From NCBI GenBank assembly GCA_963793295.1, contig CAWBZX010000028.1, positions 434,001-498,000 on the forward strand: a stretch of 64,000 nucleotides of DNA, read 5' to 3'. Origin of the DNA: JAHDHW01 sp963793295. Its GTDB lineage: Bacteria > Bacteroidota > Bacteroidia > Chitinophagales > Saprospiraceae. This document shows, piece by piece, positions 43,740-50,837 of this stretch. The position numbers and the translations under genes are program-made. Position 1 is the stretch's first letter, and each line of letters opens with the position of its first letter. The notes beneath the pieces were generated by a model. The model was not told the DNA's origin, did not search any database, and worked only from the letters and a program-made list of their open reading frames with translations.

Positions 43740-45299
43740 ATGTTGAAACAAATAGAAATAAAACTTTTGCCCAGTGAAGCAGCAAATGAGTCTGACATTA
43801 AGCAAAAAATAGTAGATAAAGCCAAAATTTCGATAGATCAATTAAAAGATTGGAGAATACTAAAAAGGTCAATAGATGCCAGAAAAAAACAAGTTTTGGT
43901 ACAACTCCGTATTGAAGTAAACACAGAAGGTGAATTTGAAGCGGAACCTTTAATATTAGATCAATTAAAACCCGTGCACGATAAGGAGAGTGTGATAATT
44001 GTTGGCGCGGGGCCTGCAGGTTATTTCGCTGCTCTTGAATTGATTGAATTAGGATTGAAGCCTATTATTTTTGATCGAGGTAAAGATGTTCAAACCAGGC
44101 GACGCGACTTACGTTCCATCCAGCAATTTGGAGAAGTAAATCCACATTCAAATTATTGTTTTGGAGAAGGAGGGGCAGGTACCTATTCAGACGGGAAACT
44201 TTATACTCGTTCTCACAAAAGAGGTAATATTTACAAAATCTTAAGGCTACTTGTAGAGCACGGAGCATCTTCTGATATCATGATAGATGCCCATCCTCAT
44301 ATTGGTTCTAACAAGCTCCCGAACATTGTTGCTAATATTCGAAAAACGATTGAATTATATGGTGGGGAGGTGAACTTCGATACACATGTTACAGATTTGA
44401 TTTACCATCAAGGGAAAGTAAAAGGCGTTGTGATCAACAATTCAAAGGAATTATTTGGAGAAGCTGTTGTATTAGCAACTGGACATTCAGCACGTGACAT
44501 ATATTATTTGCTGAATCAAAAAGGGATTGCAATTGAGTCAAAACCCTTTGCTTTGGGTGTAAGAGTAGAACACTCTCAATCCCTTATAGATCAAATACAA
44601 TATGGCCAATCTCCACGTGAAGAACATTTACCTGCTTCAAGCTACCGTTTAGCCTGCCAGGTTGGAGGAAGAGGAGTTTTTTCGTTCTGTATGTGTCCAG
44701 GTGGATTAGTTGTACCTGCATCAACTGCTCCAGGAGAGATTGTAATAAATGGGATGTCTCTGTCCCGCCGTGACTCTCCTTTTTCAAACAGTGGAACCGT
44801 AGTAAGCGTCGAATTGGAAGATTTAATTCCCTTTGAAAAATATGGAGTTTTTGCAGGATTAGAATTCCAAAAAATGGTTGAACAAACTATGTTTGCGAAT
44901 GGAGATGGAAGTCAAAATGCTCCTGCACAAAGAATGACAGATTTTGTTAAAGGAAAAATTTCAAATGATTTACCTGCTTCGAGTTATATTCCGGGATTAC
45001 ATGCTGCTCCTTTGCACCAGTTGCTACCAAAAAGTATTTCAGATAAGCTTTCAAAAGGGGTTCTCGAATTTGGAAAAAAAATGAAAGGTTATTTTACAGA
45101 AGAAGCGAATATGATCGGTACAGAAAGCAGAACAAGTTCTCCAATTAGGATACCGAGAAACAAGGTGACTTTTATGCATGAAGATGCAGAAGCTTTATTT
45201 CCATGCGGAGAAGGAGCCGGATATGCCGGGGGGATTATTTCGGCTGCTATGGATGGGCAAAATGTCGCAAAAGCGATTAAACGTTTTCTGGAAAATTAA
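43740..45299 (+). CDS. FAD-dependent oxidoreductase (COG2509-like)
   Basis: A 519-residue flavoprotein of the uncharacterised FAD-dependent dehydrogenase group. An N-terminal alpha/beta domain (about 1-85) precedes the FAD motif SVIIVGAGPAGYFAALELIE. The family marks follow: NYCFGEGGAGTYSDGKLYTR, GGEVNFDTHVTDLIYHQGKV, AFSFC-like RGVFSFCMCPGGLVVPA, and the C-terminal FAD tail LFPCGEGAGYAGGIISAAMD. Full length, no missing motif. The enzyme's substrate is not established in any organism that I know. It has its own -7 box and is not part of an evident operon. Confidence 0.88.
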   Translation: MLKQIEIKLLPSEAANESDIKQKIVDKAKISIDQLKDWRILKRSIDARKKQVLVQLRIEVNTEGEFEAEPLILDQLKPVHDKESVIIVGAGPAGYFAALELIELGLKPIIFDRGKDVQTRRRDLRSIQQFGEVNPHSNYCFGEGGAGTYSDGKLYTRSHKRGNIYKILRLLVEHGASSDIMIDAHPHIGSNKLPNIVANIRKTIELYGGEVNFDTHVTDLIYHQGKVKGVVINNSKELFGEAVVLATGHSARDIYYLLNQKGIAIESKPFALGVRVEHSQSLIDQIQYGQSPREEHLPASSYRLACQVGGRGVFSFCMCPGGLVVPASTAPGEIVINGMSLSRRDSPFSNSGTVVSVELEDLIPFEKYGVFAGLEFQKMVEQTMFANGDGSQNAPAQRMTDFVKGKISNDLPASSYIPGLHAAPLHQLLPKSISDKLSKGVLEFGKKMKGYFTEEANMIGTESRTSSPIRIPRNKVTFMHEDAEALFPCGEGAGYAGGIISAAMDGQNVAKAIKRFLEN

Positions 45300-45311
45300 A
45301 AAAGACGATTA

Positions 45312-45338
45312 TTGTCAATCATTATTTGATTACATTTG
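45312..45338 (+). promoter_or_regulatory. Bacteroidota promoter for DoxX-like gene
   Basis: TTG (45312-45314), a 16-base spacer and TACATTTG (45331-45338). The spacer is slightly short of the usual 17-23. Confidence 0.55.
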
Positions 45339-45372
45339 CACATTAATTTCTTAGTGGGGAGACTTATATATC

Positions 45373-45789
45373 ATGAAAGATACAACTGATTTAATAGCTA
45401 GATTTTTTATAGCATTTATTTTTCTTTTTGAGGCATATGATTCTATTGTTTTTTTTAAAAGCACAAAAAACACAATGACGGATTATGGTATTACATGGAA
45501 TCAGGATATGTTGTTGACCATATCCATTTTTCTTTTAATATTAGGAGGTGTATTAGTTCTTATTGGGTATCGGTCAGGATTTGGAGCTAGTCTTTTATTA
45601 ATTTATTGGATTCCTGTAACTTTTATAGCACATTCATGGTGGAATGATCCTATTGATATTAAACGAGAAGAATCTATCGAATTCATGAAAAACTTAGCTA
45701 TTGTTGGTGGTCTTCTTCTAATTGTTATTAATGGTAGCGGACGTTTTAGTGTGCGGAGATTATTTGCTACCACAATCGTCAAGGGTTAA
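45373..45789 (+). CDS. DoxX-like membrane protein
   Basis: A 138-residue protein with four predicted membrane helices (LIARFFIAFIFLFEAYDSIV, LTISIFLLILGGVLVLIG, ASLLLIYWIPVTFIAHSWW and LAIVGGLLLIVI). The arrangement and the NLAIVGGLLLIV-type fourth helix match the DoxX family, small subunits of membrane oxidoreductases whose function in most bacteria is unknown. Preceded by a promoter; convergent with the potassium-channel gene. Confidence 0.8.
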   Translation: MKDTTDLIARFFIAFIFLFEAYDSIVFFKSTKNTMTDYGITWNQDMLLTISIFLLILGGVLVLIGYRSGFGASLLLIYWIPVTFIAHSWWNDPIDIKREESIEFMKNLAIVGGLLLIVINGSGRFSVRRLFATTIVKG

Positions 45790-45811
45790 TATAGTTTAAT
45801 GAATGGCTTTT

Positions 45812-46645
45812 TCAAATATCTTTTGGTAGTTTATCTCCACAAAGTTTACAATATACAGCATCATTATCATGTTCTGTTTTTTTACACTTTTCACATTCAA
45901 GAATTTTAATATTCTTCATTTCTCTTCCAACTTTTATCATTTCTGAAGAGACAATTCCAGTAGGCACAGCAATAACGGCATAACCTAATATCATTACAAT
46001 TGATGCCAGTAGTTGACCAAAAGTAGTAACTGGAGCAATATCACCATAACCCACAGTTGTCAATGTAACTATTGCCCAATAAATAGCTCGGGGAATGCTG
46101 TCAAATTTTTTATTAGTTCCTCCTTCAATTAGGTACATAAAGGATCCGAAAATAGTCACTAAAAGTAAAATGAAAAATAGAAAAACCAGGATCCTTCTAC
46201 TGCTGGCCTGTAATGCTTTGATAATTACTGTACTTTCTTTCATGAATTGAGCGAGCTTGAAAACTCGAAAAACTCTTAGTAATCGCAAAGCCCTTATGAT
46301 TAAAAGATAGTGTGTATTGGCTATAATTAGACTTAAATATGTTGGTATTATGGCGAGTAGATCAATCATGCCATAAAAACTAAATGTATATCTCTTCCAA
46401 TCATTTACACAATAGATTCTCAGAATATATTCAATGGTAAAGAAAATAGTAAAAATCCATTCAAGGGTATAGAATACATTGTGATACCTATCAGACAGCC
46501 TTACAATGCTTTCAAGCATAACAACGAGAACACTCGTTAAGATCGCAATAAGTAAGGCAATATCAAAAGTCTTTCCTGCAGGAGTATCTACCTTAAATAT
46601 GATATTATATATCTTTTCCCTGAAGGGATTTGTATTTTTATCCAT
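45812..46645 (-). CDS. Voltage-gated-type potassium channel with zinc-ribbon tail
   Basis: A 277-residue ion channel subunit. Six membrane helices: S4 carries repeated arginines (LLIIRALRLLRVFRVFKLAQ), and the selectivity filter is TLTTVGYGDIAPV, diagnostic of K+ channels. The tail (about 250-277) has CEKCKKTEHDNDAVYCKLCG, a four-cysteine zinc-ribbon, which is not part of the standard channel. ATG 46645 is chosen over an upstream codon at 46708 because the longer form adds an unconvincing hydrophobic extension. Convergent with the DoxX-like gene. Confidence 0.92.
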   Translation of the reverse strand: MDKNTNPFREKIYNIIFKVDTPAGKTFDIALLIAILTSVLVVMLESIVRLSDRYHNVFYTLEWIFTIFFTIEYILRIYCVNDWKRYTFSFYGMIDLLAIIPTYLSLIIANTHYLLIIRALRLLRVFRVFKLAQFMKESTVIIKALQASSRRILVFLFFILLLVTIFGSFMYLIEGGTNKKFDSIPRAIYWAIVTLTTVGYGDIAPVTTFGQLLASIVMILGYAVIAVPTGIVSSEMIKVGREMKNIKILECEKCKKTEHDNDAVYCKLCGDKLPKDI

Positions 46646-46871
46646 TAAATTGAAATTTAGGTAAAAATAAATAAATATTGGTTTTATACTCTTTTTAAAA
46701 ACGAACAATTGAAAAGATTGAGAAACGAAAAAAAATTAGACGATTAACCTATATCAAATAAATTTCTTTTTATGAGTTGTTTTTTGATATTTAGACTTTC
46801 TTTAATGTCACTTTTTTGGTATTTTAGCTTTTAAGTCGAAAACATTCTATTAAACAAAAATTTCAAGGAGG

Positions 46872-47636
46872 ATGATCAAAGCAATTATAATTGAAGATGA
46901 AATCAGTGGTCTTAAAAATCTTAAAAATTTACTTTCCAAGTATTGTGAAGAAGTTGAAGTTATTGCTGATGCAAGAAATATAAAAGAAGGTGTTCAGATT
47001 TTGAATGATCCTTCTTTAAAGCCCGATGTTGCTTTTCTGGATATTAGTTTGCCGGATGGCTTGGTTTTTAATATGTTGAATGATTTTGCAGATAAAATTG
47101 ACTTTGATATCATATTTGTTACTGCATTTGAGAATTATGCTATAAAAGCTTGTCAGTACAGCTCAATAGGATATATAGTCAAACCGATTGATCCTGATGA
47201 ATTGAAGGAAGCGGTAAGTCGAGTAACCCCCGGGAAGAATAATAAAATTAAAAAACGATTGAATGTTTTTTCACAGCAATACAACAACCCTAACGCTTTT
47301 GAAAAAATGAGTATTTCTGCGTTGGATGGCATTTATTTTATAAATATCAAAGATATCATCCGTTGTGAAGCAGAAGATAATTATACCCACATACACTTGA
47401 GAGATGGTGATAAAATAACAGCCTCAAAAACAATTAAAGCCTATGAAGAGTTACTTTCTGGGGTTAACTTTTATCGCGTTCACAAAAGTCATCTTATCAA
47501 TTTAAATTATATGCGAAAGTTTGTAAAAGGGGATGGTGGTTACCTCGTTATGGACGATGATAAGAAAATTGAAGTTTCGCGCCGTAGAAGGCCGGCGTTT
47601 ATGGAGCAAATGAGACGATTACAGGAAGGATTATAA
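46872..47636 (+). CDS. LytTR-family response regulator
   Basis: A 254-residue two-component regulator: receiver domain (about 1-125; acidic pair near E8-D9, phospho-acceptor D57 in VAFLDISLPDG, conserved Lys in IGYIVKPIDPDEL) and LytTR DNA-binding domain (about 150-250; DIIRCEAEDNYTHIHLRDGD, FYRVHKSHLINLNYMRKFVK). LytTR regulators bind direct repeats and control, for example, peptide quorum-sensing genes. The start codon directly follows AAGGAGG (46865-46871), an unusually perfect but zero-spaced Shine-Dalgarno sequence. It precedes a peptide gene and a TPR histidine kinase, its probable partner. Confidence 0.95.
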   Translation: MIKAIIIEDEISGLKNLKNLLSKYCEEVEVIADARNIKEGVQILNDPSLKPDVAFLDISLPDGLVFNMLNDFADKIDFDIIFVTAFENYAIKACQYSSIGYIVKPIDPDELKEAVSRVTPGKNNKIKKRLNVFSQQYNNPNAFEKMSISALDGIYFINIKDIIRCEAEDNYTHIHLRDGDKITASKTIKAYEELLSGVNFYRVHKSHLINLNYMRKFVKGDGGYLVMDDDKKIEVSRRRRPAFMEQMRRLQEGL

Positions 47637-47829
47637 GGCTTCCATGACTCATAGAGGTTTAAAAAAACTTTGTTTTGAATATTTAACTTTTTCAAGCGAG
47701 AATAAGTATATAAAGAGTTGAAATATAGAAATTTATATGTTATAAATATTTTATTTGTGTTGTTGAACCATTAATTTATGGGATAAATATTTATATAAAA
47801 AGGCTTAAAAGTATTTGGGAGTAATACAA

Positions 47830-47837
47830 TAAGTTTG
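47830..47837 (+). promoter_or_regulatory. Bacteroidota -7 box upstream of the peptide gene
   Basis: TAAGTTTG fits TAnnTTTG, 69 bases before the start of the 51-residue peptide gene. No TTG is seen at the expected spacing. Confidence 0.45.
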
Positions 47838-47906
47838 TAAATTTATAGACGATAAACAAACAAACATTTTTTTAATCTTTTTTCCATGAATGAATAAATT
47901 AACGCT

Positions 47907-48062
47907 ATGGGAAGCAAGAAAAACAAAAATCTAAGAGATCTCATGATAGACTTGCACGAGCAAGTTATTCAAAATGATGATATGAATAAAATCATCGGGG
48001 GAACCAGTAAACATCAAATTTCTCAAGGCAACCGTGGTTGCGGTGGAATTGTTCCTCAATAA
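47907..48062 (+). CDS. Small double-glycine-leader-like peptide (51 aa)
   Basis: A reading frame below usual size cut-offs. The protein begins MGSKKNKNLRDLMIDLHEQ and passes VIQNDDMNKIIGG (G31-G32), then ends with the 19-residue TSKHQISQGNRGCGGIVPQ. A charged, helical N-terminus with hydrophobics before Gly-Gly, then a short Gly-, Gln- and Cys-containing tail, is the layout of leader peptides cleaved by bacteriocin-type ABC peptidase exporters and of several Bacteroidota RiPP precursors. It is flanked by a -7 box and a strong terminator, so it is its own transcript. It lies between a LytTR regulator and a histidine kinase, suggesting a signal peptide. No exporter or modifying enzyme is in the window; function inferred. 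Confidence 0.65.
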   Translation: MGSKKNKNLRDLMIDLHEQVIQNDDMNKIIGGTSKHQISQGNRGCGGIVPQ

Positions 48063-48093
48063 GAAATAAGAATTATCTGTCGAAATTACTCGT

Positions 48094-48127
48094 AGGCTAC
48101 ATTCTCTTAAAATGTAGCCTTTTTTTA
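48094..48127 (+). terminator. Strong intrinsic terminator after the peptide gene
   Basis: Ten-base perfect arms AGGCTACATT (48094-48103) and AATGTAGCCT (48111-48120), seven-base loop, then seven T. It separates the peptide gene from the histidine kinase start only 18 bases further on, so the kinase must use another promoter or read-through. Confidence 0.9.
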
Positions 48128-48144
48128 TATAATAAAAATAATCG

Positions 48145-50061
48145 ATGGCTCCTCTCGTTGCTAGCCTAACCAATTTAAGACGACTCGAAACACAGTTGGA
48201 CAAACAAAAAGATCCATACCAGCGGTTGATCCTTCTTGATCAATTGACCAGCCATTATGCGTTCACAAACTATCGAAAAGCTCAAAAAAATTTAGGAGAG
48301 CAGAATGCAATTTTAGATAAATTTGAAAATCGTGATTTTAGATTGAGTTATCATCTGAATACCGCAATCATTGAAAATCAGTTGTACAATTATCTTTTAG
48401 CTGAGATTCATTTTAAACAGGCATTTGAAATACTTGATGAACGTGGTGATGTCAAACAGCAGGCAGAAGCCTATATTGATTATGCAGGTACATGTATCAA
48501 TCTGAATAAAATGGATCAGGCAACTAATTATTTGGATAAAGCAGCTAAATTGCTGGAGGTCTTTCCGGATACACAGCTGGAAGCAAGGATTGTTTGTCGC
48601 GAAGGTTATCTTAACCTCCATTATTCTAATTACGCTAAAGCGATTGAATTGCTTTTAGAAGCTGACAAACGAATTAATGCTTTACCTGATCTCACCTTAA
48701 AAGATTATTATTTCAGAACACTTATTTATAGTGGTCTTGGTAGAGTATATGAGCGTAATGATGAAGTACATAAAAGTATAAAAGCTTATGAAAATGTCGT
48801 AAAATGGTGTGAGACAATGGGGATGCGCACTAGGCTTTCCTGGCATTATCTCAATGTTGGAAATGGGTATATGGCCATTCAGAATAATGAAAAAGCGGCG
48901 GAATTTTTTCGGAAGGCGATCAAGATCAAAGACGACGTAAGCCAAAATGCTCGCGCAGGAGCATATGCAAATTTAGGGTATTGTTACTTCAGAACACATA
49001 AATATGATGCGGCACTCCAGCTTTATAATCGGGCTAAGCGGTTGTATATGGAGAAATCCAGTCACGATTATACTAATTTTTCGATTATCGAAAGTATGAA
49101 AGCTAGACTTTTCGCAGTGCGCAACAAGAAGAAACGAGCAGAAAAGCACTTCGTGAAATCACTGGAATACGCTAACAAAGAAAATGATTATAAACAACTC
49201 TCAAAAATTTGTAAGGATATAGCTGCTTTTTATGCTGAACAACCAGATTTTGAAGCAGCCTATAAGTATCTTTTGATCCACGACCAGATGAGAGAACTGC
49301 ATGTCGAAGAAGTTAATCATAGAAGGGTTACTGAGCTCGAAATTAAGTATGAAGCAGAAAAAAAGAAGCAAGAAGCCGAACTCCTAAGACACCAGTCAAC
49401 CGGTTTGCAATTAAAAGCTTTGCGATCTCAAATGAATCCCCATTTTATGTATAATGCATTAAATGCAATTCAAAATTTTATTACTTCAAATGAAGTAACA
49501 GATGCTGCAAAGTATCTAGCGAAATTTGCAAAACTAATGCGCCAAAGCCTGGATTATTCTGATATGGAAATTATCAGTTTGGAAAAAGAAGTTGAGTTTT
49601 TAGAGAATTATTTATTGATAAACCAAAAACTTCGCTACGAGGATAATATTCGATATAAAATTAAAATGGATGATGAAATTGAAGAAGATATTATGGGAAT
49701 TCCAACCATGATTATTCAGCCGTTCATCGAAAATGCAATTGAACATGGCCTGCGCACTAAAAAGAATGGATTTGTAAAAGTTGAATTCAAACTCTTTGAT
49801 GAAAATACAATCCTGGTTATTATCGAAGATAATGGAATTGGTCGTGATAAAGTTCGTGAGCTACAGGAATTAGATCAGTATAATTTGGTTCATGAATCAA
49901 AAGGAACCAGAATAACCATGGAGCGACTTGAGATCTTGAACAAGTCACGCAATAAAGGGGTATTTATTAAAACTATAGATCTTAAGGAAAAGAAAACAAA
50001 TCAAGCTGCTGGAACCAGGGTTGAGATTCAGGTCCCCATTGAAATTATACAGAAACCATAA
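48145..50061 (+). CDS. TPR-repeat LytS-type histidine kinase without visible membrane segment
   Basis: A 638-residue sensor kinase. Residues about 30-395 are TPR-like helical repeats (GLGRVYERNDEVHKSIKAYE, YLNVGNGYMAIQNNEKAAEF, YANLGYCYFRTHKYDAALQL). A coiled coil follows (KYEAEKKKQEAELLRHQ), then the HisKA_7TM-type phosphoacceptor block SQMNPHFMYNALNAIQNFIT (H433) and ATPase motifs IIQPFIENAIEHGL, IIEDNGIGRDKVRE and GTRITMERLEIL. Many Bacteroidota relatives have a signal peptide and a membrane helix between TPR and kinase; I see neither here, so the sensor is probably cytoplasmic. TPR sensors of intracellular signals include peptide receptors. Partner: the LytTR regulator 0.5 kb upstream. 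Confidence 0.92.
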   Translation: MAPLVASLTNLRRLETQLDKQKDPYQRLILLDQLTSHYAFTNYRKAQKNLGEQNAILDKFENRDFRLSYHLNTAIIENQLYNYLLAEIHFKQAFEILDERGDVKQQAEAYIDYAGTCINLNKMDQATNYLDKAAKLLEVFPDTQLEARIVCREGYLNLHYSNYAKAIELLLEADKRINALPDLTLKDYYFRTLIYSGLGRVYERNDEVHKSIKAYENVVKWCETMGMRTRLSWHYLNVGNGYMAIQNNEKAAEFFRKAIKIKDDVSQNARAGAYANLGYCYFRTHKYDAALQLYNRAKRLYMEKSSHDYTNFSIIESMKARLFAVRNKKKRAEKHFVKSLEYANKENDYKQLSKICKDIAAFYAEQPDFEAAYKYLLIHDQMRELHVEEVNHRRVTELEIKYEAEKKKQEAELLRHQSTGLQLKALRSQMNPHFMYNALNAIQNFITSNEVTDAAKYLAKFAKLMRQSLDYSDMEIISLEKEVEFLENYLLINQKLRYEDNIRYKIKMDDEIEEDIMGIPTMIIQPFIENAIEHGLRTKKNGFVKVEFKLFDENTILVIIEDNGIGRDKVRELQELDQYNLVHESKGTRITMERLEILNKSRNKGVFIKTIDLKEKKTNQAAGTRVEIQVPIEIIQKP

Positions 50062-50162
50062 AGACTTTGAATGTACCGTTATCTAGATGAAAGCATCCTC
50101 TTTAGTCGAATAGATCCCCACTACGTAAACAGTATTTTAATATTTAAAAAAATCAACATATC

Positions 50163-50191
50163 TTGAGACTAGTTTTCTCATAGTATGTTTG
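50163..50191 (+). promoter_or_regulatory. Promoter of cassette 1
   Basis: TTG (50163-50165), 18-base spacer and TATGTTTG (50184-50191), near-perfect TTG / TAnnTTTG. The spacer contains CTAGTTTTCTCATAG, repeated in cassette 2 and nearly in cassette 3. Confidence 0.7.
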
Positions 50192-50196
50192 TTTAA

Positions 50197-50241
50197 TCTT
50201 CCTGCACCTTGCTCCCTCCTAAGGTGCAGGAAATTTTTTTT
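50197..50241 (+). ncRNA. Candidate short RNA, cassette 1
   Basis: Predicted start directly after the promoter, then a 12-base perfect hairpin (TTCCTGCACCTT at 50199-50210, AAGGTGCAGGAA at 50221-50232) with the loop GCTCCCTCCT and a T-tract. It could also serve as the terminator of the kinase gene 138 bases upstream. Confidence 0.5.
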
Positions 50242-50386
50242 CTCCCCAATTGTTTTGTTGAAATTGACCTTTTTTCTGAAATTTTCCGGAAACCTGATAC
50301 CGCTTTCTAAAGAAAATGAACCACTAACCCTGTTATTGGCACCACTCCCTAAATGTATCTTTTAAGAAATTAAGTGCTATGCTAAC

Positions 50387-50415
50387 TTGCAACTAGTTTT
50401 CTCATAGTATGTTTA
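50387..50415 (+). promoter_or_regulatory. Promoter of cassette 2
   Basis: TTG (50387-50389), 18-base spacer including CTAGTTTTCTCATAG, and TATGTTTA (50408-50415). Spacing and sequence equal those of cassette 1. Confidence 0.65.
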
Positions 50416-50418
50416 ATT

Positions 50419-50461
50419 TTCCTACACCTTTTTCCCTTCTGTGGTGTAGGAATTTTTTTTT
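50419..50461 (+). ncRNA. Candidate short RNA, cassette 2
   Basis: Ten-base perfect stem (TTCCTACACC at 50419-50428, GGTGTAGGAA at 50443-50452), loop TTTTTCCCTTCTGT and nine T. Compared with cassette 1, the G-C pair in the stem has become A-T on both sides. Confidence 0.5.
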
Positions 50462-50695
50462 GTAGCAAGCTCAATCAAATTATAAATTTTTATATATATT
50501 CAAATTCTTTGCCAATCTCTTCATTTTCCATATTTAGCTTTTCAATTATTATGGCCTTTTGATAAAGGAAAAAAGATAAAGTTCTTAAATATTAATGTTT
50601 TTTAAATACCATTTTCTAATGAAGTCCTACCATTGACGACAGATAGGTTCCCTTTTCATAAATAGAAGTTTTATATTAAAAAAAATCATTCTATA

Positions 50696-50728
50696 TTGCA
50701 TCTGTGTAGTTTTCTCATAGTATGTTTA
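50696..50728 (+). promoter_or_regulatory. Promoter of cassette 3
   Basis: TTG (50696-50698), 22-base spacer containing TAGTTTTCTCATAG, and TATGTTTA (50721-50728). The spacer is longer than in the other two copies but within the accepted range. Confidence 0.6.
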
Positions 50729-50731
50729 GTT

Positions 50732-50773
50732 CTCCTACATTCAATAGCCTCCGAATGTAGGAGATTTTTTTTT
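50732..50773 (+). ncRNA. Candidate short RNA, cassette 3
   Basis: Eleven-base perfect stem (CTCCTACATTC at 50732-50742, GAATGTAGGAG at 50753-50763), loop AATAGCCTCC and nine T. Stem changes relative to the other copies are paired on both strands. It also lies at the 3' side of convergent pbpC and could end transcription there. Confidence 0.5.
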
Positions 50774-50837
50774 CCACGAATAATTCTAAATATTTCTGTT
50801 TAGTGAGCACCGGTCATTTAATTGATTATAACCTAGA

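Noticed and set aside
47931..48203. Minus-strand frame of 90 codons over the peptide gene
   Set aside because: It crosses the terminator at 48094-48127 and lies opposite the convincing 51-codon gene and the start of the kinase; no known motif.
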